DNA from: Anaerolineales bacterium
GTDB lineage: Bacteria > Chloroflexota > Anaerolineae > Anaerolineales > UBA4823
Length of the DNA: 64,000 nucleotides
NCBI GenBank assembly: GCA_016935755.1
Contig: JAFGQI010000079.1
Coordinates: forward strand, 1 to 64,000
Direction: 5' to 3'
Part shown: positions 26,600 through 37,236 of the stretch, one piece after another
How the letters are laid out: each line of letters begins with the position of its first letter
Numbering within the stretch: position 1 is the first letter of the stretch
Made by a program: the position numbers and the translations under genes
Notes under the pieces: model-generated
The model's input: only the letters and a program-made list of their open reading frames with translations
Told to the model about the DNA's origin: nothing
Databases searched by the model: none

Positions 26600-28066
26600 T
26601 TATATCAGCCCAACCTCAGCGTTGAACTCCTCGATCAAGGCGTCGATTTCATCTGCCTGCCACTGGAACCCGGTCCAATAATCCGGGTCGTTCCACTGCG
26701 CCTGGATTTCTTCATAGGTACGGCCTTGCTGCTCGACCCAGGTGTAGTATTTCAGATTATGGACGCGGCGCCGGTCAGCATAGGTCAGTTCGATCATATT
26801 ATCTGTGGATTGCCCATGCAGATAGTGGGCGAAATCCACCGCAGCATCCATGGTCTGGTATTCGCCAAACTCGGCGTGCATTTCGCGCAGGCGGCTGGTG
26901 TATAACTCCATCGAGTCGGTCAGCACGGTCAAAACAATATCATTCTCGCCCATCTCATAGTATTTGGCATATTTAATCGCCGAGAGCACATTGGAGATGC
27001 TCGAGAAGCCCAGCAGATCCAGGCGGCTGACCACGGCTTCAGGTACGCCTTTCTTGACCAGGTAAGCACGTCCGGTTGGCTCGTTGAACAACCGGGAGAG
27101 ATTGACCACTGCGTTGTCATCAATTGCCACGATCATATCGGTATTCTTGACGTTGTGGATCCAGGGCACGTGCTTATCGCCAATGCCCTCAATGCGGTGC
27201 GAGCCGAAGCCATTTTCCATCAGGGTGGGGCACTGCAAAGCCTCGCTGGCAACAACCTTGCTGGCGGGGAAGAGCTGCTTCATGTAGTCGCCGCTGGCGA
27301 GGGTACCAGCCGAGCCTGTGGCGGAAACAAAACCGCGGTAAGTATCACGTGGACCTAGAATCTGCTGCAAAACGACTTCCATCGCATGTCCAGTGATTTC
27401 GTAGTGCCAGAGATAGTTGCCGAACTCATCAAACTGGTTGAAGATCATCAGATCCTCGCCGGAGCGGCGCAGTTCCCAGCATTTGTCGAAGATTTCTTTC
27501 ACGTTGGATTCGCTGCCAGGAGTAGCGATTACTTTTCCGGCTATGTTGGACAGCCATTCAAAGCGCTCGCGGCTCATGCCTTCAGGCAGGATGGCGATCG
27601 ATTCGCAGGCCAGCAGGGAAGAATCATATGCTCCGCCGCGGCAGTAGTTACCCGTGGAAGGCCAGACAGCTTTCTGGGTGGTAGGATCAAATTCACCAGT
27701 GACCAGGCGCGGCGCCAGACAGCCGAAGGCTGCCCCGACTTTATGCGCGCCGGTCGGGAACCATTTGCCCACCAATACGATGATGCGAGCGGGAACCCCG
27801 GTCAGGCTGGAGGGCAGTTCCATGTAATTGATATTGCCAAATCCGCCCCCGTGGGATATGGGTTCGTTATTCCAGGTGATGCGGAACAGGTTGCGTGGGT
27901 TGACATCCCACAGGCCGATATGGGCCAGCTGTTCCTTGATTTTAGCCGGAATCAAGCTGGGGTCTCTCATTTGCGCAAAGGTTGGGATAATGATATTGCG
28001 TTCGCGCACGCGTTGGATAGCTCGTTTCCGGCGTTCCGGATGAATGGTTAAATCTATTTTAGCCAA
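26600..28066 (-). CDS. PLP-dependent beta-family (cysteine synthase/tryptophan-synthase-beta-like) enzyme
   Basis: 'FPTGAHKVGAAFGCLAPRL' Lys region, 'WPSTGNYCRGGAYDSSLLA', 'SATGSAGTLASGDYMK'. Confidence 0.8.
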   Translation of the reverse strand: MAKIDLTIHPERRKRAIQRVRERNIIIPTFAQMRDPSLIPAKIKEQLAHIGLWDVNPRNLFRITWNNEPISHGGGFGNINYMELPSSLTGVPARIIVLVGKWFPTGAHKVGAAFGCLAPRLVTGEFDPTTQKAVWPSTGNYCRGGAYDSSLLACESIAILPEGMSRERFEWLSNIAGKVIATPGSESNVKEIFDKCWELRRSGEDLMIFNQFDEFGNYLWHYEITGHAMEVVLQQILGPRDTYRGFVSATGSAGTLASGDYMKQLFPASKVVASEALQCPTLMENGFGSHRIEGIGDKHVPWIHNVKNTDMIVAIDDNAVVNLSRLFNEPTGRAYLVKKGVPEAVVSRLDLLGFSSISNVLSAIKYAKYYEMGENDIVLTVLTDSMELYTSRLREMHAEFGEYQTMDAAVDFAHYLHGQSTDNMIELTYADRRRVHNLKYYTWVEQQGRTYEEIQAQWNDPDYWTGFQWQADEIDALIEEFNAEVGLI

Positions 28067-28107
28067 TTTATAATCTCCTTATGGTATTGGATAAGATTTC
28101 AAAAGGG

Positions 28108-29049
28108 TTATTCTATATCGGGCGCTTCGCGGACGATATAGAGGGGCCGGTCTCGCACTTCATCGTACAGGCGGCCAATATACTCTCCCAAGATGCCCAG
28201 GGATATCAACTGAACGCCGCCCAGGAAGAGCACCGCGATCAAGGTGGTAGCCTGTCCCAGGAAAGCCTGCATGCCTGCCAGGCGGGTAAAGATGACCACC
28301 GGGATTGCCAGGATGCTCAGACCGGCGGCCAGGAACCCAAGATAGGTTGCCAGCTGCAGCGGGAAGTAAGAAAAGCCTGTGATGGCATCGCTGGCGAACT
28401 TGATCATCTTCTTCAGCGGGTACTTGGTTTCGCCAGCAAAACGCGCCGCGCGTTTGTAGGATACACCTACCTGGCGGAACCCAACCCAGACGGACATACC
28501 CCGCAAGAAGCGGTGCTTCTCGCGCATGCTGTTCAGCACAGCCACTGCTTTGCGATCCAGCAAGCGGAAATCTCCGGTATCCATGGGGATATCTACATCG
28601 GTGATGCGGTAGATCAGGCGGTAGAACAGGCGGGCGGTGAACAGCTTGAACCAGGTTTCGCCCTCCCGCTCCGTGCGCACCGCGTAGACGATCTCATACC
28701 CTTCGCGCCATTTGGCGACCAGGTCGGGGATCACTTCAGGCGGGTCCTGCAGGTCAGCGTCCATAATCACTACCGCCTGTCCGCGGCTATAGTCCAACCC
28801 GGCGGTAACGGCGATCTGGTGGCCGAAGTTGCGGGCAAAGATCACCGGGCGTACGTGGGGGTCTTGCTTGCCCAACTCGCGGATCATTTCGGTGGTGCCA
28901 TCGGTTGAGCCGTCATCCACCAGCACCAGCTCCCAGGATTCGCCCAGCTTCTCCATCACTTCCCGCACCCGGCGGTAGAACTCGGGCAGAGAGGCAGATT
29001 CGTTATAGTTTGGCGCAACCAGAGTAATTGTGGGACTCAATTCTTCCAT
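28108..29049 (-). CDS. Family 2 glycosyltransferase (DPM1/GtrB-like) with C-terminal TM segments
   Basis: 'VAPNYNESASLPEFYRRV', 'LVDDGSTDGT', 'VIMDADLQDPPEVIP', 'DTGDFRLLDRK'. Confidence 0.92.
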   Translation of the reverse strand: MEELSPTITLVAPNYNESASLPEFYRRVREVMEKLGESWELVLVDDGSTDGTTEMIRELGKQDPHVRPVIFARNFGHQIAVTAGLDYSRGQAVVIMDADLQDPPEVIPDLVAKWREGYEIVYAVRTEREGETWFKLFTARLFYRLIYRITDVDIPMDTGDFRLLDRKAVAVLNSMREKHRFLRGMSVWVGFRQVGVSYKRAARFAGETKYPLKKMIKFASDAITGFSYFPLQLATYLGFLAAGLSILAIPVVIFTRLAGMQAFLGQATTLIAVLFLGGVQLISLGILGEYIGRLYDEVRDRPLYIVREAPDIE

Positions 29050-29058
29050 AAGAAACCG

Positions 29059-30375
29059 TTATTTTATCACTTTCTTGACTGCTTCCAGGGTTGGTTCGAT
29101 CACCGGCGCTTCAGCCACTGCCAGCATGGCGGCGCGCACATCCTTCAAGCCGCTGCCGGTGTTCAGCACCAGGATGGCGTCATCTGGAGAAACCAGACTT
29201 TGCTGCACAGCTTTCACCAGCCCAGCGTAGGAGGTGGCTCCCGCTGGCTCGGCGAAAATGCCCACCTTGCCCAGGGCGGCGATGGCAGCCAGGATTTCCG
29301 CGTCGCTGACGACGATATAGCTGCCGCCGGTCTGCACTGCAGCCCGCACGGCGCGCACGCCATCGCGCGGCAGATCGACTGAGATGCTGTCGGCCAAAGT
29401 TTTCGCGGCGACGGGGATAATCTGCTCGCTCCTGGCGAAATAGGCGTTGGCAACCGCCGCCGATCCTTCGGCCTGGATGCCATATATGCGCGGCATTTGG
29501 TCGAGCCAGCCTAACGCCAGCAGGTCTTTGAACCCTTTATGGATGCCCGAGATGATATTGCCGTCACCTACCGAAACGAAGACACTGAGAGGACGGGCAG
29601 AGAAGGGGCGGTCGGTTGAGGTTTCGTATTTGCCTCTCTCTTCATAATCGGTGATGCGCCCTGCGAAGCCCACCCGGGCAGCCTGGTATTGGTACCACTC
29701 CCAGATTTCAAAGGCGGCTGTCTTTTTGCCTTCGGCGGTAAAGGGGTTGTAGCCTGTGTTGCGGCAGTACCAGCCAAATTCTTGCGAGGCCTGGATGGTC
29801 AGGTCAAAGGCCTGATCGTAGGTGCCGTCCACCAGGATCACCTGCGCGCCGAAGATGAGCAGTTGGGCGATTTTAGCCGGGGGCGCGGTGCGCGGGGCAA
29901 AAATGACTGCTTTCTGCCCGACTGCGGCGGACATGCCCGCCAGGGCAGCGCCTGCATTACCGGTTGAAGCGGTCGTGACCACCTCTGCGCCGATTTGCCG
30001 GGCGCGCGCCACCACCACCGCGCTGGCGCGATCCTTGAACGAGGCGGTGGGATTGCGGCTTTCATCTTTCAGCCACAGGTGATGCAGCCCCAGCGATTGA
30101 GCCAGGCGCTGCGGTGTAAATACAGGCGTCCAGCCTGCTGCATGCAGGGTAGTGCCCTCACCTCCTGGTTCGGTCACCGGCAGCAGCGGCAGGTAGCGCC
30201 ATAAAGACGGTTCCTGGCTTTTTACTAATTCATCAGGCTTGATAGACTTACGGATGGCATCATAATCCAGGATGACATCCAGGATTCCGCCGTCTTTGGG
30301 ACAGTTGTATTGGACTTCGTCAGGGGTGTATTCCGCCTGGCAAAGCGAGCATCGATAACCGATGAATTTATTCAT
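29059..30375 (-). CDS. thrC: Threonine synthase-like PLP enzyme
   Basis: N-terminal zinc-ribbon-like 'YRCSLCQAEYTPDEVQYNCPKDGG', 'LWLKDESRNPTASFKDRASAVVVA', 'TASTGNAGAALAGMSA'. Confidence 0.85.
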   Translation of the reverse strand: MNKFIGYRCSLCQAEYTPDEVQYNCPKDGGILDVILDYDAIRKSIKPDELVKSQEPSLWRYLPLLPVTEPGGEGTTLHAAGWTPVFTPQRLAQSLGLHHLWLKDESRNPTASFKDRASAVVVARARQIGAEVVTTASTGNAGAALAGMSAAVGQKAVIFAPRTAPPAKIAQLLIFGAQVILVDGTYDQAFDLTIQASQEFGWYCRNTGYNPFTAEGKKTAAFEIWEWYQYQAARVGFAGRITDYEERGKYETSTDRPFSARPLSVFVSVGDGNIISGIHKGFKDLLALGWLDQMPRIYGIQAEGSAAVANAYFARSEQIIPVAAKTLADSISVDLPRDGVRAVRAAVQTGGSYIVVSDAEILAAIAALGKVGIFAEPAGATSYAGLVKAVQQSLVSPDDAILVLNTGSGLKDVRAAMLAVAEAPVIEPTLEAVKKVIK

Positions 30376-30381
30376 ACCAGT

Positions 30382-31350
30382 TTACAAGCCTCTTGCACCA
30401 CGGATATAGGGGTTGCCCAGTGCCGCAGGGGCGCCCAGGCGTTTGCGCATGGCTTCACGCGAGCCGATCACCAGCACGATGATGGTGAAGGCGTACGGGA
30501 GCATCTGCAGGAAGAAACCCCAGTATGGGTTATAGTAGAAAGGATTGTTCAGACCAAACAACGTCATCGGACCCTGGATATCCAGGATGAGTCGGCGTAA
30601 TGCGCCAAAAGCATAGGAGCCGAAGGCCGCCCGCATGGGATCCCACTGAGCAAAAATCACCAGACCTACCGCAATCCAACCCTGACCTGCGGTGGTCAGT
30701 TCGCTGAACCAGCCTGGGCTGATTGCCAGGCTGATGGTCGCTCCCGCCAATCCAGCCAGCAAACCTCCCACAAACACATAAAAATAGCGCAGGCGATACA
30801 CATTGATGCCCAGGGCATCTGCCGCGGCGGGGTACTCGCCGACAGCGCGCAGGTGCATCCCAGGGCGGGTGCGGTTGATATAATACCAGGCTAAGGGGAT
30901 CAACAGATATCCAATATAAACCAGGACGCTGTGATTGGTGAAGAATATCGGTCCAATCAGTGGAATTTGTGAGAGCAAGGGGAAAGAAAAGCGCGGCAGC
31001 AGTGAAATCGTGCCAGCCTTGCTAAGCCCTTCTCCCAGAACCAGGCTGATGCCGGTTCCCAGGAAAGTCAGGGATAGACCGCTGACCACCTGATCGGCCT
31101 GTAGAGTGACGGTAATGAAAGCGTGGATCTGGCTGATGATGCCCGCCGCCAGCATGGCTACCAATACTCCCAGCCAGGGGTTCCCCGTTGCCAGGGCGGT
31201 CTTGAATGCAAACATTGCCCCGATCAGCATCATTCCCTCTACCCCCAGGTTGAGCACCCCTGAACGCTCTGCAAATAGCTCTCCCAGGGTGGCAAAGAGC
31301 AGCACAGTCCCCGAGGCCACCCCAGCCTGTAAGATAATGATCAGATCCAT
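30382..31350 (-). CDS. BMP-type (nucleoside-like) ABC transporter permease, set A
   Basis: 'ERSGVLNLGVEGMMLIGAMFAF', 'RAVGEYPAAADALGINVYRLRY' typical of YufQ-like permeases. Confidence 0.9.
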   Translation of the reverse strand: MDLIIILQAGVASGTVLLFATLGELFAERSGVLNLGVEGMMLIGAMFAFKTALATGNPWLGVLVAMLAAGIISQIHAFITVTLQADQVVSGLSLTFLGTGISLVLGEGLSKAGTISLLPRFSFPLLSQIPLIGPIFFTNHSVLVYIGYLLIPLAWYYINRTRPGMHLRAVGEYPAAADALGINVYRLRYFYVFVGGLLAGLAGATISLAISPGWFSELTTAGQGWIAVGLVIFAQWDPMRAAFGSYAFGALRRLILDIQGPMTLFGLNNPFYYNPYWGFFLQMLPYAFTIIVLVIGSREAMRKRLGAPAALGNPYIRGARGL

Positions 31351-31352
31351 GC

Positions 31353-32492
31353 TCAGGCCTCCTCTCCTACGCGTTCGAACCGGATGCTGTAACGCAGTAA
31401 GAAGTCGCTGGCAATCAGGCTGACCAGAATAATACCCTGGATCATTTTAGGGACGCCCGAAGGTTGGATTTCGCGGCCTGCCAAAAGCAGCGCGCCGAAT
31501 AAGATAGAAACCAGGATGACCGCAAAGGGGTTCAGCTTCGCCAGCCAGGCGACAATGATCCCCGTAAAGCCATATCCTGGGGACATCCGCTCCTGTAAGC
31601 GATGCACCACGCCGGTCACTTCCGACATCCCTGCCAGACCCGCCAATGCCCCTGATAGCATCATCACCAGGATGATATTGCGGCTGATATTGATGCCAGC
31701 ATATTGCGCGGCGCGTGGATTATCGCCAATCAGGCGGATTTCATATCCCCACCGGCTGCGGTAGAGGATAAACCAAATCACAAACACCGCCGCCAGGCCG
31801 ATAATCAACCCCAGATGGGTGGTCAGACCACGTAATTCCGGGATGTTCTTGCCATAATCGGTCAGGCGGGGAAGCCAGGCGGTCTTAGGAAATACGGGGC
31901 TCATCTGGAAACCGCTCTCGCTCCAGACTGCAAAGATGAAAAAGTTATTCCAGGCAACCGCAATATAGTTCATCATCAGGGTGCTGATGATTTCATTCAC
32001 ATTGAATTTGGCTTTTAGAAAGCCAGGAATAAAGCCCCACAAGGCGCCGAACAAGATGCCAGCCAGCATCATCACCGGGATGAAGATCCAGGGGGAGGTA
32101 TCAGCAGGCAGAACCGGGAGCAGGACAACCGCGCTGGCGCCGAATGCCCCCAGGAAGAACTGCCCTTCAGCGCCAATATTCCACAGGCGCATACGAAAAG
32201 CGACCGAACAGGCTAAACCGATCAGTATCAAGGGGATCGCTTTCACCAGAGTATCCGAAAATACTCCCAGGCTGCCAAAGGACGCTCGGGCAATATGAGC
32301 ATAGGAACGGAAGGGATCACCACCCGCCAAAGCAATCACCAAACCACCGATTACCAGGGCCAGCACAATGGCTCCGAACGAAACCACACCTGGATACCAT
32401 CGAGGCGGCTCAGTCAGACGTGGTTCGAAGCGCACCCGGTAGGGAAGACCTCGCCAGCGGGCTTTGGGTGGAGAAGAGGGTATTTCAGGCAT
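31353..32492 (-). CDS. BMP-type ABC transporter permease, set A
   Basis: 'RLWNIGAEGQFFLGAFGA', 'KAKFNVNEIISTLMMNYIA', 'RLIGDNPRAAQYAGIN'. Confidence 0.9.
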   Translation of the reverse strand: MPEIPSSPPKARWRGLPYRVRFEPRLTEPPRWYPGVVSFGAIVLALVIGGLVIALAGGDPFRSYAHIARASFGSLGVFSDTLVKAIPLILIGLACSVAFRMRLWNIGAEGQFFLGAFGASAVVLLPVLPADTSPWIFIPVMMLAGILFGALWGFIPGFLKAKFNVNEIISTLMMNYIAVAWNNFFIFAVWSESGFQMSPVFPKTAWLPRLTDYGKNIPELRGLTTHLGLIIGLAAVFVIWFILYRSRWGYEIRLIGDNPRAAQYAGINISRNIILVMMLSGALAGLAGMSEVTGVVHRLQERMSPGYGFTGIIVAWLAKLNPFAVILVSILFGALLLAGREIQPSGVPKMIQGIILVSLIASDFLLRYSIRFERVGEEA

Positions 32493-34062
32493 TTTCGGAT
32501 AATCCTTGGTTGCGAATTTGATCCAGGGGCGTACCCGTCATCATCTGGCCGATCGTTTCCAGATCAGCCTCTTCAACTTCGCCCATAATCTTACCTTCGT
32601 ATATAACCGCAACACGGTCGCTCAGCGCCAGCAGCTCTTCCAATTCTTCGGAGATGAGCAGAATAGCGGTGCCTGCATCACGCTGGGCGAGCAGCAGGCG
32701 GTGAACTCCCTCGATCGCGCCGACATCCAGGCCGCGGGTGGGCTGCACCGCCACCAGCAAGGATGGAGCGCCGGATATTTCACGCGCCAGGATGACGCGC
32801 TGCAGATTTCCGCCCGAAAGCAGCCGAACAGGAGTCTCTACCGTCGGGACAATAATATCGTATGATTCCTTGAGTTCTTTAGCAAATTGAGTGGCTACTC
32901 CCATGTTGATCGCCCAGCCCTGGGCGATGGGTGGTTGGCGATATTTCTTCATGATCACGTTATCGGTCACACTCAAGTTGGGTGCAGTACCAACATGGGT
33001 GCGGTCTTCTGGTACGTAGGCCAGGCCGCGTTGAATCCCCGATTGGGCAGAACAGTTGCTGATGACTTCCGTATTGAGGACAACTTTTCCCTTGAAACAT
33101 GGGCGCATACCGGTAATGACCTGTGCCAATTCTGATTGGCCATTGCCTGCCACCCCGGCCAGGCCTAAAATTTCACCGGAACGGATTTGCAGAGATATGC
33201 CGCGCAGGGCAGGCAGCCCTTTATCATTCTCGGCATGCAGATCCTGGATATCGATAACAACCTCGCCAGGATTGCCCGGGTTCTTCTCCAGTTGAAAAAC
33301 GACATCTCTGCCGACCATCTGTCGTGCAAGCACCTGGCGAGAGGTGGTGTGAGCATCCAGGCCGGCAGCTGTGACCTTGCCTCTTTGTAATACAGTGACG
33401 CGATCAGCGATCGCCATCACTTCTTGCAGCTTATGGCTGATGAAGATGATCGATTTTCCTTCCGCGACCATTGAACGCAGGGTTTTGAACAGGCCTTCGA
33501 TTTCCTGGGGAGCCAGGACAGCCGTCGGTTCATCCATGATCAGGACTTCTGCACCCCGGTAGAGCATTTTTAATATTTCAACCCGCTGCTGTTCGCCGAC
33601 ACTTAGCTGCCAGATTTTATTGCGAGGGTCAACCTTTAGACCGAAGCGCTCTCCTAATTGCTCGATGGTGTGGTCATACTCGGGCAGATGCAGCAGGAAA
33701 CGCGGCTTATCTAAACCCAGCAGGACATTTTCGGTGACGGTCTGGGATGGCACCAACATAAAATGTTGGTGAATCATGCCAATCCCGGCCTGGATCGCGT
33801 CACGTGGTGAGTTGAAATATACAGGTTGACCTTTGAACAGGATCGTGCCTGCGTCTGGTCGATACATCCCTGCCAGTACATTCATTAAGGTGCTTTTCCC
33901 TGCTCCGTTTTCACCCAGCAGGGCGTGTATTTCTCCCTGCCGCAGGTCAAAGTCCACGTGATCGTTTGCCAGGACGCCAGGAAAACGTTTGACAATGCCA
34001 CGCATTTCTACCATTAAAGGACGGCTGTCGGTCTCTTTTTCCATGGAGCTCTTCTTCAGCAA
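32485..34062 (-). CDS. BMP-type ABC transporter ATPase (two NBDs), set A
   Basis: 'LLGENGAGKSTLMNVLAGMY', 'LSVGEQQRVEILKMLYRGAEVLIMDEPTAVL', 'LLSGGNLQRVILAREISG'. Confidence 0.93.
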   Translation of the reverse strand: MLKKSSMEKETDSRPLMVEMRGIVKRFPGVLANDHVDFDLRQGEIHALLGENGAGKSTLMNVLAGMYRPDAGTILFKGQPVYFNSPRDAIQAGIGMIHQHFMLVPSQTVTENVLLGLDKPRFLLHLPEYDHTIEQLGERFGLKVDPRNKIWQLSVGEQQRVEILKMLYRGAEVLIMDEPTAVLAPQEIEGLFKTLRSMVAEGKSIIFISHKLQEVMAIADRVTVLQRGKVTAAGLDAHTTSRQVLARQMVGRDVVFQLEKNPGNPGEVVIDIQDLHAENDKGLPALRGISLQIRSGEILGLAGVAGNGQSELAQVITGMRPCFKGKVVLNTEVISNCSAQSGIQRGLAYVPEDRTHVGTAPNLSVTDNVIMKKYRQPPIAQGWAINMGVATQFAKELKESYDIIVPTVETPVRLLSGGNLQRVILAREISGAPSLLVAVQPTRGLDVGAIEGVHRLLLAQRDAGTAILLISEELEELLALSDRVAVIYEGKIMGEVEEADLETIGQMMTGTPLDQIRNQGLSENA

Positions 34063-34125
34063 AGAATGGGTGTTGGGCAGCTCGCCAGACGATCCGGTTT
34101 GCTGCCCAACACTTGATTGGATTAG

Positions 34126-35394
34126 CTATTCACCCAGTTTTGGCAGCTCGGCAGTAATGCCATCAGCCCACCAGTACACGCAGTACTTGCACTCGAGGCC
34201 GGGAGCGCCAGGAGGAAATTGGTCAATGTCTGCTTGCTCGAACTTCTCGCCCTCGGGCACAATAATATTGCCCTTATTGTCCAAGATTGGGCCAGAGAAG
34301 ACATCGAAGCGAGTGAACTCGCCCTTCAGCATCTTTGCCAGGGTGTCTTTCACCATCTGGATGACTTCGGGAGGCAGGTCCTTCATGCCAGCGGTCAGTT
34401 CTTCGCCTTCCATGAAGCCGAATAAGCCCAGACCGCCGCTGTCGGCATCGAAATAATCCCAGCCGGCTTTGTAGGTCTTATCGATAACTCCCGATGCGAT
34501 CCTGGCATAAACAGGACCCCAGTTCCAGTAGGGAGCAGTGAGGCAGCGCTCAACCTTGCAGGAACCGGACCAGTCATAGGTGATGCCCCATTTGCCCTTT
34601 TCCTGGGCGACATCAGCTACGGCAGGAGTATCTGCGCCAGTGAAGACTACCTGAGCGCCGGCATCGAACAGAGAAGCAGCAGCTTCCTTCTCGATGATCG
34701 GGTCATGCCAGGTATTGATCCAGCGCACATCCATAGTGCATTCTGGGCAGGTTTTCTTCATACCCAGGGCGATCGCGTTGCCCAGGCGCAGCTCTTCAGG
34801 GATAGGGAAGGTGGCCATGTAACCCAACTTGGGATTGCCATCTGCCTTGGCGCGAGCACCAGCGATCATGCCAGCCAGATATTTCATGTTTTCCATCGCG
34901 CCGAACAGGTTGCCAAAGTTGGTGGTGTTCGACTTGTAGCCGCTGATGTGGATGAACATGGAATCTGGGAATTCTTCAGCCACGATCTCCATCGGATCCA
35001 TAAAGCCAAAGGAGGTTCCGAAGATCAGATCAAAGCCCTTGCGAGCCAGGCTGCGGAACACCTGCTCCGAGTCAGCGCCTTCTGGCACGTTCTCAATATA
35101 AGCAGTGTGAACATTGGCAACATTCTTTTCTACATATACCAGGCCCTCATAGTGCGCCTGTGACCAACCGCCATCATCATGGGGGCCAATCAGAACCATG
35201 GCTACATTGAACTTGCCATCCTGAATCTCAGGGATCTGAAAGCCTCCCACCTCTTCGGGAGCCTGCGTTGCTACGGGAGCTTCCGTAGGTTGGGCGGGAG
35301 CCTGGGTTTCGACAACCGTTGGCTGGCATGCCGAAAGAGCCAGTGCTACCATGGTCAATAAGGCAAAGAGACGCCATAACGTTTTGGTTTGCAT
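34126..35394 (-). CDS. BMP family substrate-binding lipoprotein, set A
   Basis: 'LLTMVALALSACQP' lipobox, 'NVAMVLIGPHDDGGWSQAHYEGLVYVEKN', 'LAGMIAGARAK'. Confidence 0.92.
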   Translation of the reverse strand: MQTKTLWRLFALLTMVALALSACQPTVVETQAPAQPTEAPVATQAPEEVGGFQIPEIQDGKFNVAMVLIGPHDDGGWSQAHYEGLVYVEKNVANVHTAYIENVPEGADSEQVFRSLARKGFDLIFGTSFGFMDPMEIVAEEFPDSMFIHISGYKSNTTNFGNLFGAMENMKYLAGMIAGARAKADGNPKLGYMATFPIPEELRLGNAIALGMKKTCPECTMDVRWINTWHDPIIEKEAAASLFDAGAQVVFTGADTPAVADVAQEKGKWGITYDWSGSCKVERCLTAPYWNWGPVYARIASGVIDKTYKAGWDYFDADSGGLGLFGFMEGEELTAGMKDLPPEVIQMVKDTLAKMLKGEFTRFDVFSGPILDNKGNIIVPEGEKFEQADIDQFPPGAPGLECKYCVYWWADGITAELPKLGE

Positions 35395-35554
35395 ACGACT
35401 ACTCCTCCTGAAATATTTTTATTTATGGTTACAACGGATACGACTTGCGGAGACGATAGGATTTTGCGCAGCGACCTCCTTCTTTACATAAGTTGTTTTT
35501 GGGGCTAGAGATTTGATCATGATCTGACCGCTCTCTTGCTCCGTCGATCCATTT

Positions 35555-37117
35555 CTAAGCCGAGATTTGCTCTGGGGCAACCCCAGCCATCATCAGCCCT
35601 AATTCTTCCACCGTGGCTTTATCACGGTCGACGATGCCGATGATGCGGCCTTCATACATAACTGCAATACGATCCGAGAGGTTGCGCACCTCATCTAAAT
35701 CTTCTGAGATGAGCATGGTGGCTGTGCCTTCAGCGCGTTGGGTCACCAGTCGTTGGTGGATATATTCTGTACTACCGATATCCACTCCTCGCGTGGGTTG
35801 AGAGGCGATCAGCACACCGGGCTTGCGGGAAAGCTCACGCGCCAGGATCAATTTTTGGATATTCCCACCGGATAGATTGCGCAATGGCGTTCTACGCGAG
35901 GGGGTCTTGATCTCGAAGTCGCGAATCAAATCTTCGGTGTGCTGGGTGATCCTGGCAAAATTCATAAAGATGCCTTGAGAAAACGGGCTGTTGCCGTGTT
36001 CCTCGATCATCAGGTTCTCTTCTACCGTCAGATCCTTGACCACACCGTCGCGGAAGCGTTCTTCAGAGATGTACGCCAGTCCTTTAGCGATCAAGGCGGA
36101 AGGGTGCCAGCCGGTCACATCTTCATCATCGAACAAAATCTGGCCCTGTAGGGGAGTGCGCAGCCCGGCAATTGTTTCTGCCAGTTCGCGCTGTCCATTG
36201 CCTGATACACCTGCAATGCCCAGGATTTCACCTGCGCGAATCTCCAGGGATACCCCCCGTAAGGCAGGCAGGCCTTTATCGCCCGTCACCCACAAATCTG
36301 CCAAACGCAGCCGCGGCTTGCCCGGTTTTAGCGGTGGGCGATCCACGCGCAGCAGAACCTCGCGCCCAACCATCAAGCGAGCCAGTTCTTCACGAGTTGT
36401 CTGGCTGGTCTTGAGGGTTTTGACGATCCGCCCATTGCGCAGCACGGTTACCCGATCGCTGATCGCCAGTACTTCGTGCAGCTTATGGCTGATAAAGATC
36501 AGGCTGTGGCCTTCAACGCGCGCCATGCGGCGCAGTGTGATGAACAGTTCGTTCACCTCTTGCGGGGTGAGCACGGCTGTCGGTTCATCCAGGATCAGCA
36601 GATCCGCGCCGCGGTACAGCGCCTTGAGGATTTCAACGCGCTGCTGTTCGCCGACTGCCAGCTGCCAGACCAGGGCATTTGGATCCACCTGCAGGCCGTA
36701 AGATTCGGAGAGCTTCCGCAATCGCTCGCTGACATGATTCAGGTCGAGCAGCAGCCCACGGCTTGAGGGCAAGCCCAGGGAGACATTAGCTGCCACCGAC
36801 AGGGTAGGTACCAGCATGAAGTGTTGGTGAATCATCCCCAATCCCAGGCGGATCGAGTCGGCTGGAGATTGGATCGTGACAGGTTGGTTATTGATGAGAA
36901 TTTCTCCCTCATCAGGCTGGTACAAACCATAAAGAATACGCATCAGCGTAGTCTTACCCGCTCCATTTTCACCCAATAGAGCATGTACTTCGCCGCTGTT
37001 TACTTCGAAGTTGATATGGTCATTTGCAACTACACCGGGGAACCGCTTGACAATTCCGCGTACTTCCACCCGGTTGATACGGCGTTCAGAGGCTGGGCTG
37101 GGAGAGTTCGTCTGCAA
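35555..37117 (-). CDS. BMP-type ABC transporter ATPase (two NBDs), set B
   Basis: 'LLGENGAGKTTLMRILYGLYQPDEG', 'LAVGEQQRVEILKALYRGADLLILDEPTAVL', 'NLSGGNIQKLILARELSR'. Confidence 0.93.
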   Translation of the reverse strand: MQTNSPSPASERRINRVEVRGIVKRFPGVVANDHINFEVNSGEVHALLGENGAGKTTLMRILYGLYQPDEGEILINNQPVTIQSPADSIRLGLGMIHQHFMLVPTLSVAANVSLGLPSSRGLLLDLNHVSERLRKLSESYGLQVDPNALVWQLAVGEQQRVEILKALYRGADLLILDEPTAVLTPQEVNELFITLRRMARVEGHSLIFISHKLHEVLAISDRVTVLRNGRIVKTLKTSQTTREELARLMVGREVLLRVDRPPLKPGKPRLRLADLWVTGDKGLPALRGVSLEIRAGEILGIAGVSGNGQRELAETIAGLRTPLQGQILFDDEDVTGWHPSALIAKGLAYISEERFRDGVVKDLTVEENLMIEEHGNSPFSQGIFMNFARITQHTEDLIRDFEIKTPSRRTPLRNLSGGNIQKLILARELSRKPGVLIASQPTRGVDIGSTEYIHQRLVTQRAEGTATMLISEDLDEVRNLSDRIAVMYEGRIIGIVDRDKATVEELGLMMAGVAPEQISA

Positions 37118-37236
37118 GGTACATACTCCTTCAAATGTTGGAGCAGGTGCTGGTGTAGGAGCAGATCTGTGTATGCTCGAGACTTGCTCCTACATCCAGC
37201 GAACCATGACCATCTGATCCAGTCAGATGGATTTGG

